Shown here: positions 37,627 to 48,165 of the stretch, in pieces | Layout of the letters: each line of letters opens with the position of its first letter | Position numbering within the stretch: the first letter of the stretch is position 1 | Assembly (NCBI GenBank): GCA_902579285.1 | Contig: CACHGA010000001.1 | Span: 62,001 to 126,000, forward strand | Source: an uncultured Pelagibacteraceae bacterium | Lineage (GTDB): Bacteria; Pseudomonadota; Alphaproteobacteria; Pelagibacterales; Pelagibacteraceae | Direction of reading: 5' to 3' | DNA: 64,000 nt | Notes under the pieces: model-generated | What the model was told of the DNA's origin: nothing | What the model saw: only the letters and a program-made list of their open reading frames with translations | Databases searched by the model: none | Made by a program: the position numbers and the translations under genes

Positions 37627-39699
37627 ATGTTTAAAGAATTTAAAGAGGAAATAGATTTTGGCGGAAAAAAAGTAACTTTAGAGACGGGAAAAATTGCCCG
37701 TCAAGCTGACGGAGCCATAATAGCCACATGTGGTGAAACAGTAGTTATCGCAACAGTAGTTGGTGCAAAAAAAGTTAATCCTGAAACTGATTATTTTCCT
37801 TTATCGGTAAATTATCAAGAGAAATATTATGCTGCTGGAAAAATTCCAGGTGGATATTTTAAAAGAGAAGCAAGACCAACAGAAGCTGAAACTTTAATAT
37901 CTAGATTAATAGACAGACCGATAAGACCTTTGTTTCCTGAAAATTTTAAAAATGAGGTACAGATTTTACCAACAGTACTTTCATATGATAATGAAAATGA
38001 AGCAGATATACTATCAATAATAGCTTGTTCAGCTGCCCTATCTATTTCTGGACTGCCTTTTAAAGGCCCAATAGCAGCATCTAGAGTAGGTTTCATAGAT
38101 AATAAAAATGTTCTTAATCCCACAAAAAAAGAATTAGAAAATTCTAAATTGGATTTAGTTGTGGCTGGAACAAAGGATGCAGTATTGATGGTAGAGTCCG
38201 AAGCTTCGGGTTTAACTGAAAAACAAATGTTAGATGCTGTAAAATTTGGACATGAAAGTTTTGCAAATGTTATAAAGGGCATTGAGAAATTGGCCAAAAA
38301 AGCTTCAAAAGAAAAATGGAAAATAGAACAAAAAGATTTTAGCAAAGTATCTAAAAAAATTAAAAAAGAGCTTACCAAAGATTTAGAGAAAGCATTTACA
38401 GAAAAAGATAAAAAGAAAAGATCTGACTTAATAAGTGCAGCCGGAGATACCTGCAAATCATTATTTAAAGATGACGAGGCCCTCTTAGAACATGAAATAA
38501 TGACTCAGCTTAAAAATTTAGAAAAAGAGATAGTTAGAACAAGAATTTTAAAAAGTAAAAAAAGAATTGATGGCAGAGGTCTTTCTGATGTAAGACCAAT
38601 AAAATGCCAAGTAGGTATACTACCAAGAGTTCATGGTTCGGCATTATTCACAAGAGGCGAAACACAAGCAATAGTAACAACCACCTTGGGAACCTCAGAT
38701 GATGAGCAGAGAATCGAAAGCCTGGAAGGATTAAAAAGGCAAAGATTTATGTTGCACTATAATTTTCCTCCATTTTCTGTAGGAGAAACTGGCAGGATAG
38801 GAACTGGCAGAAGAGAAGTGGGACACGGTAAACTAGCTTGGAGAGCATTGAATTCCTCATTGCCAAAAAAGGAAAATTTTCCTTATACTTTAAGAATTGT
38901 ATCAGAAATTACAGAGTCAAATGGATCATCATCAATGGCAACGGTATGCGGATCTTCTCTTGCATTAATGGATGCAGCAGTTCCTATAGCCGAACCGGTT
39001 GCTGGAATAGCGATGGGATTAATTAAAGAGAAAAATGATTTTTCTATTTTATCAGATATATTGGGAGACGAAGATCATTTAGGGGATATGGATTTTAAAG
39101 TAGCAGGCACAAAAGACGGCATTACATCTCTTCAAATGGACATTAAAATTACAGGTATCACTTTCGAGATTATGGAAAAAGCTCTTGCACAGGCAAAAGA
39201 AGGACGAGTGCATATCTTAAATGAAATGAATAAAACTATTAAATCTTCTAGAAAAGAAGTAGGAAAGCACACTCCAAAAATGGAGAAAATAAAAGTTGAT
39301 AAAAAAGATATTGCAACCGTAATAGGTAAAGGCGGGGCTACAATAAGAGAAATTGTAGAAAAGTCTGGAGCAAAAGTTGATGTTAATGATACTGGCGAAG
39401 TTACTATTGCAGCAGCAAATGATGAAACAAGAAAGATTGCAGTTCAAATGATAAACGACCTTGTTGCAAAACCTGAAATGGGAAAAACATATAAAGGGAA
39501 AGTAGTTAAAATTATGGAATTTGGAGCTTTTGTAAACTTTTTAGGAAAACAAGATGGACTCGTTCACATTTCACAGTTGGCTGCAAAAAGAGTTCAAAAA
39601 GTAACAGATGTAGTCAAAGAAGGTGATGAAGTTTCAGTTAAAGTAATTGGATTTGACAGAGGCAAAGTCAAACTTTCAATTAAAGAAGCTGTATCATAA
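37627..39699 (+). CDS. pnp: Polyribonucleotide nucleotidyltransferase (PNPase)
   Basis: 3'-5' phosphorolytic exoribonuclease of the RNA degradosome. Two RNase PH domains (1-220 and about 310-535; [38 protein letters not shown]) flank a helical domain. A KH domain ([19 protein letters not shown], near 565) and an S1 domain ([26 protein letters not shown]) follow. 690 aa, normal. Directly after rpsO. Confidence 0.98.
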   Translation: MFKEFKEEIDFGGKKVTLETGKIARQADGAIIATCGETVVIATVVGAKKVNPETDYFPLSVNYQEKYYAAGKIPGGYFKREARPTEAETLISRLIDRPIRPLFPENFKNEVQILPTVLSYDNENEADILSIIACSAALSISGLPFKGPIAASRVGFIDNKNVLNPTKKELENSKLDLVVAGTKDAVLMVESEASGLTEKQMLDAVKFGHESFANVIKGIEKLAKKASKEKWKIEQKDFSKVSKKIKKELTKDLEKAFTEKDKKKRSDLISAAGDTCKSLFKDDEALLEHEIMTQLKNLEKEIVRTRILKSKKRIDGRGLSDVRPIKCQVGILPRVHGSALFTRGETQAIVTTTLGTSDDEQRIESLEGLKRQRFMLHYNFPPFSVGETGRIGTGRREVGHGKLAWRALNSSLPKKENFPYTLRIVSEITESNGSSSMATVCGSSLALMDAAVPIAEPVAGIAMGLIKEKNDFSILSDILGDEDHLGDMDFKVAGTKDGITSLQMDIKITGITFEIMEKALAQAKEGRVHILNEMNKTIKSSRKEVGKHTPKMEKIKVDKKDIATVIGKGGATIREIVEKSGAKVDVNDTGEVTIAAANDETRKIAVQMINDLVAKPEMGKTYKGKVVKIMEFGAFVNFLGKQDGLVHISQLAAKRVQKVTDVVKEGDEVSVKVIGFDRGKVKLSIKEAVS

Positions 39700-39704
39700 C
39701 ATTT

Positions 39705-40223
39705 TTAAATTTGATATTCAAAATTCTGAGTTTTTTCATTTACGCTAAGTTCTTTTGCACCATTTCTCAAATGAAAATTTCTTGCCATTTCTGTTAGAGG
39801 AGACAATGTAACTAGTCTATTTAAGTGGTTAGACTTTTTTATTTTTTTAAATGCTTCTTTAACTATAAGCTTCCCCCCACCTTTTTTCTTAGACCAAACA
39901 GTATATGCAATCGCTATTTTACCAACATTTTGATTTCGCCACGAAGCACTTTGCATGTATGCATCTCGGGTCATTAAGTCAAATTCTTCAATTGTTTTTG
40001 GGATTTCATTTGTAAATCCAAAACACATTATCGCACATATTTCATTTTTATATTTTACACCATAAATTTTTCTTCCATGACTGGTTCTGAAACTAATATC
40101 AAGTTCTGGTCTTATAGGATCTTCACTTATATCACAGGAATTAAGTTCAACCAATTCTGCTCCCTTTATCCAGTCAAAAAAGTTTTCAAACTTTTCTCTT
40201 ATTTTTTTATTAAATTTTACCAT
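39705..40223 (-). CDS. Uncharacterised protein, possible GNAT-like acetyltransferase
   Basis: 172-residue soluble protein without a signal peptide. The C-terminal half has features like the GNAT fold: GKIAIAYTVWSKKKGGGKLIVKEAFKKIKK (beta-strand plus possible CoA-pyrophosphate loop) and MARNFHLRNGAKEL, which resembles the FYxxxGF motif. The N-terminal half (FFDWIKGAELVELNSCDISEDPIRPELD) is not recognised. No substrate can be inferred. It lies convergent to pnp (five bases) and 25 bases downstream of fabI on the same strand. It may be co-transcribed with the fab genes. Confidence 0.55.
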   Translation of the reverse strand: MVKFNKKIREKFENFFDWIKGAELVELNSCDISEDPIRPELDISFRTSHGRKIYGVKYKNEICAIMCFGFTNEIPKTIEEFDLMTRDAYMQSASWRNQNVGKIAIAYTVWSKKKGGGKLIVKEAFKKIKKSNHLNRLVTLSPLTEMARNFHLRNGAKELSVNEKTQNFEYQI

Positions 40224-40248
40224 TTAATTATTTTTTTAAGTTTTTTGG

Positions 40249-41034
40249 TTAAGTAATATTTTTTGGATCTGGCATCCCAGCTTTGTTGTAACCCGCATCT
40301 ACATAGTGTATTTCTCCAGTTACTCCATCGCTTAAATTACTTAATAAATATAATGCTGATTTTCCCACATCATTTATATCAACATTTCTTTTTAAAAAAG
40401 AGTGATCAGCACTCCATTTGTATAAAAATTTTGCATCGCCAATAGCAGAAGCTGCCAATGTTTTAATTGGTCCAGCACTTATTGCATTAACTCTAATACC
40501 TTTAGAACCCAAGTCTTTTGCAATATACTTTACGCTCGACTCTAATGCAGCCTTACATACTCCCATTACATTATAATTTGGAATTACTTTTGTTGACTCA
40601 TAAGTTAGAGTCAACATGCTAGAACCACTTTTCATTATTCTTGAAGCCTCTTTAGCTATCTCAGTAAAAGAAAAACATGAAACCAACATACTTTTTGTAA
40701 AATTTTCTCTTGAAGTATCAATATATTGACCTGATAATTCCGCTCTATCTGAAAATGCAATTGCGTGAACAACAAAATCGATTTCATTCCATTTACTCTT
40801 GACTTCTTGAAAAGTTTTAACAATATCTTCTTTATTTTCTACATTACAATTTAAAAGAAATTTTGAATTAATAGACTCGGCCAAAGGAGTTACTCTTTTT
40901 TTTAGAGCATCACCAAAGTAAGTAAATGCTAATTCAGCGCCATTTTCAGCAAGTTTTTTTGATATTCCCCATGCTATAGATCTTTCATTAGCAACACCCA
41001 TGATTAAACCTTTTTTACCCTTAACTAAATCCAT
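40249..41034 (-). CDS. fabI: Enoyl-ACP reductase (FabI)
   Basis: Last reduction step of fatty-acid elongation. SDR fold with GLIMGVANERSIAWGISKKLAE at the N-terminus (FabI-type Rossmann motif), catalytic Tyr/Lys in YNVMGVCKAALESSVKY, and VNAISAGPIKTLAASAI. 261 aa. It follows fabB by two bases in the fabA-fabB-fabI order that accompanies irr in many Alphaproteobacteria. Confidence 0.96.
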   Translation of the reverse strand: MDLVKGKKGLIMGVANERSIAWGISKKLAENGAELAFTYFGDALKKRVTPLAESINSKFLLNCNVENKEDIVKTFQEVKSKWNEIDFVVHAIAFSDRAELSGQYIDTSRENFTKSMLVSCFSFTEIAKEASRIMKSGSSMLTLTYESTKVIPNYNVMGVCKAALESSVKYIAKDLGSKGIRVNAISAGPIKTLAASAIGDAKFLYKWSADHSFLKRNVDINDVGKSALYLLSNLSDGVTGEIHYVDAGYNKAGMPDPKNIT

Positions 41035-41036
41035 TT

Positions 41037-42248
41037 TTAAACCTTTTCGAAAATCAATGTCGCGTTTGTTCCACCAAAACCGAAGCTATTAGACATAACA
41101 GAATTTAATTTTACATCCTTTTCAACTTTCGTGACAATTGGGAACTTTTGTGCTGACTCATCCATTTCATTAACGTTACAAGATGCTGCAATAAAATTAT
41201 TTTTCATCATTATTAAAGAATAAATCGCCTCATGAACTGAAGCAGCTCCTAGTGGGTGACCAGATAGAGATTTTGTTGAACTAATTTTCGGTATTTTATC
41301 TTTGAATGCATCTTTTATAGCTTTTAATTCAGTTATATCTCCAACCGGAGTTGATGTACCATGGGTGTTAATATAATCAATTTTGTTTCTAGTTGTCTTT
41401 AATGCTAAGTTCATACATCTAGTCGCCCCTTCTCCTGAAGGTGCAACCATATCAAAACCATCGGAAGTTGCTCCATAGCCTGTCAATTCTGCATAAATTT
41501 TTGCTCCTCTTGCTTTAGCATGCTCAAGTTCCTCTAAAACCAAAACTCCCGCTCCTCCAGCAATCACGAAACCGTCTCTTGTCTTATCGTATGGCCTAGA
41601 AGCCTTCTGCGGATTATCATTATATTTTGAAGAAAGCGCAGTCATTGCATCGAACATAGCTGTCATAGCAAAATGAATTTCATCACTTCCACCTGCAAAA
41701 ATAATTTTTTGTTTTCCAAACTGAATAAGTTCCATTGCATTACCAATACAGTGACCGCTAGTAGCACAAGCCGAACTTATCGTGTAGTTAACCCCTTTTA
41801 TTTTAAAAGGAACTGCTAAAGTTGCTGAAGCAGTACTTGCCATAGTTCTTGGTACAATAAATGGTCCCATTTTTTTTGGATTTTTTTCTCTAGTTTTATC
41901 TGCAGCTAAAATAACATTCTCGATTGAAGGACCGCCTGAACCCATTACCATACCTGAGTCAACATTACTTATATCTTTATCTTCCAAACCAGAGTCGGTT
42001 ATTGCTTCTTTCATCGCCACATAGTTATATGCCGATCCGTTCCCCATAAATCTTAATGCTTTTCTGTCAACATGATCTTCAAGCTTTATATTCGGTTTTC
42101 CGTGCACATTACTTTTCAAATTGTGCTCTTTATATTCTTCCGCGAAAGAAATACCTGATTTACTATTTATGAGTGAATCATAAACTTCGTTTTGATTATT
42201 CCCAAGACAAGAAACAATTCCAATCCCTGTTACGACAACCCTCTTCAT
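41037..42248 (-). CDS. fabB: Beta-ketoacyl-ACP synthase I (FabB)
   Basis: Condensing enzyme, in the FabB branch that extends unsaturated intermediates. The active-site Cys is in ISSACATSGHCIGNA, and the catalytic His residues lie in INTHGTSTPVGD and LSGHPLGAASVHEA. N-terminal RVVVTGIGIVSCLG. 403 aa. Overlaps fabA by four bases, consistent with coupled synthesis of the FabA/FabB pair. Confidence 0.96.
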   Translation of the reverse strand: MKRVVVTGIGIVSCLGNNQNEVYDSLINSKSGISFAEEYKEHNLKSNVHGKPNIKLEDHVDRKALRFMGNGSAYNYVAMKEAITDSGLEDKDISNVDSGMVMGSGGPSIENVILAADKTREKNPKKMGPFIVPRTMASTASATLAVPFKIKGVNYTISSACATSGHCIGNAMELIQFGKQKIIFAGGSDEIHFAMTAMFDAMTALSSKYNDNPQKASRPYDKTRDGFVIAGGAGVLVLEELEHAKARGAKIYAELTGYGATSDGFDMVAPSGEGATRCMNLALKTTRNKIDYINTHGTSTPVGDITELKAIKDAFKDKIPKISSTKSLSGHPLGAASVHEAIYSLIMMKNNFIAASCNVNEMDESAQKFPIVTKVEKDVKLNSVMSNSFGFGGTNATLIFEKV

Positions 42249-42751
42249 TGTTTATAAACTCCTACTTTCAAATTTTCTGCGGTATATATCTGTTTACCAT
42301 CAGCTTTCAAAATCCCGTCTGCAAAACCAACAGTTCCACTTTCAGTTTTTAAAACTTTTTTCATATCTACTTCATAAGTCGCCATTTTTACTTTTTTTAT
42401 AACTTCACCAGTAAATCTAACAGAATTTACACCTAAAGCACGTCCTTTACCTGGTTCACCAATCCACCCAAGGTAGAAACCAACTAATTGCCACATCGCA
42501 TCTAACCCCAAACATCCAGGCATTACAGGATCAGCCTTAAAATGGCAATCAAAGAACCACATTTTATCTTTTATATCTAGCTCAGCTTTTACGGTACCCT
42601 TTTTAAATTTGCCTTCATCTGATTTTATTTGTGTAATTCTATCAAACATTAACATTGGTGGCGCTGGTAAACGTGCATTCCCTTCACCAAACAATTTACC
42701 GTTTGCGCATTCAATTAATTCATTATAGTTGTAGCTGCTTTTTTGTTTCAT
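42245..42751 (-). CDS. fabA: 3-hydroxydecanoyl-ACP dehydratase/isomerase (FabA)
   Basis: Dehydratase and isomerase introducing the double bond in unsaturated fatty acids. FabA-type active site with catalytic His in WFFDCHFKADPVMPGCLGLDAMWQL. N-terminal YNYNELIECANGKLFGEGNARLPAPPML is the FabA start region. I use ATG 42751 (MKQKSSYNYNEL, 168 aa) rather than the track's 42766, as it fits the family N-terminus. 72 bases separate it from divergent irr. Confidence 0.95.
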   Translation of the reverse strand: MKQKSSYNYNELIECANGKLFGEGNARLPAPPMLMFDRITQIKSDEGKFKKGTVKAELDIKDKMWFFDCHFKADPVMPGCLGLDAMWQLVGFYLGWIGEPGKGRALGVNSVRFTGEVIKKVKMATYEVDMKKVLKTESGTVGFADGILKADGKQIYTAENLKVGVYKQ

Positions 42752-42823
42752 TTTGAAAGGTAACAATTGCTTGAGTTTTTAGCAATATCATATATAAAAT
42801 TGAAAAAATTATACAGTAAGTTA
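42752..42823. promoter_or_regulatory. fabA/irr divergent promoter region with an inverted repeat
   Basis: 72 bases between the two chosen starts. They contain ATTGCT (42766-42771) and AGCAAT (42781-42786), a perfect 6-bp inverted repeat with a 9-base gap, and an AT-rich TATATAAAAT segment after it that may serve as a -10 region. The repeat does not match the Irr-box seen at katG. It is a candidate operator only. Confidence 0.3.
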
Positions 42824-43246
42824 ATGCAAAAAAATAATAATAAAAACAAGATTTTTATAGATAAACTCAGATCTTCAGGTCTTAGACCTACGAATCAAAG
42901 AGTAGAGATAACCAAATTTCTCTTTAATAGAAAAAAAACATTACATTTCACAGTTGAAGAATTAAAAAACTCTATGAATTTAAAAAGATCAAAAAAAATT
43001 TCAACAGCAACTTTTTATAATACAGTGCATGCACTAAAAAGTGCTGGGTATTTAAAGGAATTCTCCTTAGAAAATAACACATCATACTATGACACAAATA
43101 TTTCTTCTCATCATCACTTCTTTGATAATGGAAAGGTGATTGATATTAAGAGCGACAAAATTACCTTTCAAAAACTCCCAGAGGCGCCAAAAGGTAGGAA
43201 AATCAAAAACGTCGAAGTTGTAATAAGATTAGAAAATAATAATTAG
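42824..43246 (+). CDS. irr: Iron response regulator Irr (Fur family)
   Basis: Fur-family regulator which in Alphaproteobacteria senses haem/iron and controls haem and iron-using genes. The winged helix is LRSSGLRPTNQRVEITKFL...ISTATFYNTVHALKSAGYL. The histidine stretch SSHHHFFDNGKV matches the HHH haem-associated motif of Irr. I use ATG 42824 (MQKNNN..., 140 aa), 57 bases after the track start, because Fur proteins lack the extra N-terminal residues. Divergence from fabA is the classical Irr location. katG, with an Irr-like box, is the next gene. Confidence 0.88.
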   Translation: MQKNNNKNKIFIDKLRSSGLRPTNQRVEITKFLFNRKKTLHFTVEELKNSMNLKRSKKISTATFYNTVHALKSAGYLKEFSLENNTSYYDTNISSHHHFFDNGKVIDIKSDKITFQKLPEAPKGRKIKNVEVVIRLENNN

Positions 43247-43269
43247 TCTCAAAATCAGATCTTGTTGTA

Positions 43270-43304
43270 TTGACACATACTTTAGAATAATTATAAAGTA
43301 GTTA
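43270..43304 (+). promoter_or_regulatory. katG promoter with an Irr-box (ICE)-like operator
   Basis: A good -35 TTGACA (43270-43275) and -10 TATAAA (43292-43297) are spaced by 16 bases. Overlapping the -10 is TTTAGAATAATTATAAA (43281-43297), which matches the published alphaproteobacterial Irr motif (TTTAGAA-NNN-TTCTAAA, from memory) at all but one fixed position. The same bases also resemble a PerR box. Binding here would block the -10 element, suggesting repression of katG by Irr or another Fur-family protein. Confidence 0.62.
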
Positions 43305-43307
43305 TAA

Positions 43308-45503
<2,196 letters not shown>

Positions 45504-45504
45504 T

Positions 45505-45753
45505 ATGACAGAGTTAACATCCGGAATATTTAACGCCTCAAAAAAAATCTATGACACAAACAAAGGATCAATATTAAGAACAATTGTTTATACAATTGGT
45601 CACTTTGTAATTGCAATTACAGTATTGATGTTGGTTGCAGACGTGTCTTTTTATATAGCATTAACTGATGCAATAGTTGAACCTTTGGCTAATTCAGTTT
45701 GGTATTTTTTACTAGATAAGTTTTGGGCCTCAAAGGTAATGAGGAAAAAGTAA
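45505..45753 (+). CDS. DUF2061 small membrane protein
   Basis: 82-residue protein with one or two TM segments (LRTIVYTIGHFVIAITVLMLVADVSFYIAL) and the DUF2061 ending EPLANSVWYFLLDKFWAS. Function unknown. One base after katG, so probably co-transcribed with it. The next gene is convergent, starting its stop one base beyond. Confidence 0.78.
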   Translation: MTELTSGIFNASKKIYDTNKGSILRTIVYTIGHFVIAITVLMLVADVSFYIALTDAIVEPLANSVWYFLLDKFWASKVMRKK

Positions 45754-45754
45754 A

Positions 45755-46201
45755 TCAAAGTCTTCCAACCAAATTTTCTTTTTTTATCCAACCTGTAAAC
45801 TGACCCGTTTTAATTTTACACCAATCCGTTTTACACTTTCTTATTAAACACAGTCTTCCTTTCTGAATTGCAGCTAAAGGTTTTGAATATTCAGAGGCTT
45901 TTCTAAAAATAATTGATTTGTCCTTATTGTTTAATGCAGCCTTTTTTTTTGATAACTGGGAAATATGGATCCAACCTGAATTATTTTCATGATCTTTTAT
46001 TTTTCGAAAATTATACGACTTATCAAGAATTAATACTGGCAAAAACTTTTTTTTATAAACCAATTTAATTGGATGACTTAAAGATGGGCCCTGCCTTAAA
46101 TTAACTTTATTAGTTCTTAAAGTCAGATAATATTCTGTTTCAGCAAATGAATTTTTCCCTATGAAAATTGATAAAATTAATAAAATTACTATCTTAACCA
46201 T
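45755..46201 (-). CDS. Secreted SH3-domain protein
   Basis: 148-residue exported protein: signal peptide VKIVILLILSIFIGKNSFA, then two bacterial SH3-like domains, the first with LRTNKVNLRQGPSLSHPIKLVYKKK and WIHISQL, the second with CLIRKCKTDWCKIKTGQFTGWIKKENL. Such domains bind peptidoglycan or mediate envelope protein contacts; no catalytic domain is present. It overlaps the 3' end of the ThiF-like gene by eight bases. It fits the SH3-domain family found near coaBC in Alphaproteobacteria. Confidence 0.78.
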   Translation of the reverse strand: MVKIVILLILSIFIGKNSFAETEYYLTLRTNKVNLRQGPSLSHPIKLVYKKKFLPVLILDKSYNFRKIKDHENNSGWIHISQLSKKKAALNNKDKSIIFRKASEYSKPLAAIQKGRLCLIRKCKTDWCKIKTGQFTGWIKKENLVGRL

Positions 46202-46955
46202 GAAAATTTTTATTTTTGCAATCAGGATTTTTTAATAACTTTACGACTCTAAAATCAGAATTAAGAGAATTAAAAATCATCACATTGCCCTTTTTTCTAT
46301 TTTTAATATTTAAAATTGACTTTATTACCTCATTAGCCTGAAGTGAACCAGCCATACCCGCTAGCGTAGTCATGATACCATCAGTTTGACAATTAACTTC
46401 ATCAATTGGTATTTGAGGCATAAAACATCTAAAACAAGCTGATTTATTCCTGAAATCAAAATTAAATAACTGCCCGTCAAATTTATTTATTGCAGCGGAG
46501 ATGAGTATTTTTTTGTTTTTTATACAGTAATCATTGATTAAGTATCTTGTTTTAAAATTATCAGTACCGTCGCATATGATAGAATAATTTTTTGCAATTT
46601 GATCAATATTTTTTTTATTAATTTTGTTTTTATAAACATTAACAGTAATTTTATTATCAATATTTTTTATTACTTTTTTCGCAACTACAACTTTCTTTTT
46701 ACCGATATCTTTTTTAGTAAAAAGGATTTGTCTACTTAAATTTGAAATTTCAACAATATCATGATCTACAACCCCGATATTTCCAACCCCGGAGTATGCT
46801 AGATATAAAATTAATGGACAGCCCAGTCCACCCGCGCCTATCACTAAAACTTTTGAATTTATAATTTTTTTCTGTCCAATAATTCCAATTTTTTTAAGAA
46901 TTAATTGTTTATAATATTTCTGGTAATCTTCACCTTTAATTGAGGTTTTTTTCAT
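46194..46955 (-). CDS. ThiF/MoeB/HesA-family E1-like adenylyltransferase
   Basis: Activates the C-terminal Gly of a ubiquitin-like sulfur carrier (MoaD or ThiS) by adenylation. Motifs are ATP-binding VLVIGAGGLGCPLILYLAYSGVGNIGVVDHD, NLSRQILFTKKDIGKKKV and DGTDNFKTRYLINDYC. One zinc Cys pair is visible as ACFRCFMP; at the C-terminus (NPDCKNKNFHG) only one Cys remains, where MoeB has two, so the zinc site may be incomplete. 253 aa, without a rhodanese domain. The exact pathway (molybdopterin or thiamine) cannot be decided. It overlaps coaBC by 20 bases. Confidence 0.87.
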   Translation of the reverse strand: MKKTSIKGEDYQKYYKQLILKKIGIIGQKKIINSKVLVIGAGGLGCPLILYLAYSGVGNIGVVDHDIVEISNLSRQILFTKKDIGKKKVVVAKKVIKNIDNKITVNVYKNKINKKNIDQIAKNYSIICDGTDNFKTRYLINDYCIKNKKILISAAINKFDGQLFNFDFRNKSACFRCFMPQIPIDEVNCQTDGIMTTLAGMAGSLQANEVIKSILNIKNRKKGNVMIFNSLNSDFRVVKLLKNPDCKNKNFHG

Positions 46956-48159
46956 TGGAGAGAAATGTATCTACAATTTTTTTAGCCACAATTGAAGCAA
47001 CAAATTTTTTTGAATTTTTTTTAACTTTTTCAATTTTTCCACTTTTATCAATTATTAATACTTCATTATAATCACTATGAAAGCCTCTATCTTTTTTTGA
47101 AACATCGTTGGCAATCATCATGTCACAATACTTTTCGTGCATTTTTATTTTTGAGTTTTTTATCAAGTTTTCAGTTTCAGCAGAAAAGCCAATTAAAAGT
47201 TTAGGTTTAAATCTATTATTTTTTCCGAGGAAATCTAAAATGTCTGGATTTCTTTCAATTTTAATCTCATTAATTTGATTTTTTTTAATTTTATTCTTAT
47301 TGGGAGATATAGGCTTAAAATCAGAGACTGCTGCTGCACATACCGCAATATGAGTTGGAAGTTTTTTTTTAACTGCATCCAGCATTTGTTTACCAGTCAC
47401 TACTTTTTTGACTTTAATCTCATTATCATACTTCAATTTAGTAGGCCCTGATATCAGGGTAGTTTTAATGCCTAATCTTGTTAATTCTAAAGCTATTTCA
47501 TAGCCCTGCTTTCCACTTGATTCATTTGATATGTATCTTACAGGGTCAATATACTCTTTAGTTGGTCCAGTTGTAACTATAGCCCTTATTTTTTTACTTT
47601 TAAGAAAATCTTTTTTTTTAAAAAAACTAACTAAAAATGAAAGGATTTGACGAGGACTAGACATTTTTCCTTTGCCGTATTCTCCGCATGCCATTTCACC
47701 ATCTTCAGGACCAATAAACTTATATCCATAATCGATAAGAGTATTCAAATTTTTTTGTGTAGCTTTGTGTTCCCACATTCTAACGTTCATTGCTGGAACT
47801 AGAAATATTTCTTTATTAGAAGCTAAAATAATAGTTGAGGCAAGGTCATCTGCACTTCCTTTACTTAGTCTAGACATGAAATTTGCTGTAGCAGGCAGAA
47901 CCATAATTAAATCTGCCCATCTAGATAGAGAAATATGATCAATATTCCCTTTATTTTTTTCATCAAAAACCTCTTCAAAAACTCTATTTTTTGATAAAGA
48001 TGACAATGATAAAGAAGTAACAAATTTTTTTCCGCTTTTTGTCAAAACTACTTTCACCGAACAGCCTTTTTTTTGAAGAAGCCTTATAAGATCAAGTGAT
48101 TTGTAGGCGGAAATACCGCCACCTATTACAAGTAAAATTTTTTTATTTTCTAAGCTCAT
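46936..48159 (-). CDS. coaBC: Bifunctional phosphopantothenoylcysteine decarboxylase/phosphopantothenate-cysteine ligase
   Basis: Two steps of coenzyme A synthesis. The N-terminal flavoprotein domain (CoaC) has IGGGISAYKSLDLIRLLQK, VLPATANFMSRLSKGSADDLAST, FLVPAMNVRMWEHKATQKNL and CGEYGKGKM. The C-terminal ligase (CoaB) starts around residue 185 with TTGPTKEYIDPVRYISNESSGKQGYEIA. 407 aa. It is seven bases downstream of ubiB on the minus strand, an order (ubiE-ubiB-coaBC) widely seen in Alphaproteobacteria. Confidence 0.97.
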   Translation of the reverse strand: MSLENKKILLVIGGGISAYKSLDLIRLLQKKGCSVKVVLTKSGKKFVTSLSLSSLSKNRVFEEVFDEKNKGNIDHISLSRWADLIMVLPATANFMSRLSKGSADDLASTIILASNKEIFLVPAMNVRMWEHKATQKNLNTLIDYGYKFIGPEDGEMACGEYGKGKMSSPRQILSFLVSFFKKKDFLKSKKIRAIVTTGPTKEYIDPVRYISNESSGKQGYEIALELTRLGIKTTLISGPTKLKYDNEIKVKKVVTGKQMLDAVKKKLPTHIAVCAAAVSDFKPISPNKNKIKKNQINEIKIERNPDILDFLGKNNRFKPKLLIGFSAETENLIKNSKIKMHEKYCDMMIANDVSKKDRGFHSDYNEVLIIDKSGKIEKVKKNSKKFVASIVAKKIVDTFLSNEKNLN

Positions 48160-48165
48160 TACTTA

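Noticed and set aside
37827-38456. 209-aa antisense ORF inside pnp, and other long antisense ORFs such as 34257-34748, 13696-14070, 54630-55055
   Set aside because: They lie wholly inside well-conserved genes on the other strand, show no recognisable motif, and have composition typical of reverse-frame shadow ORFs.
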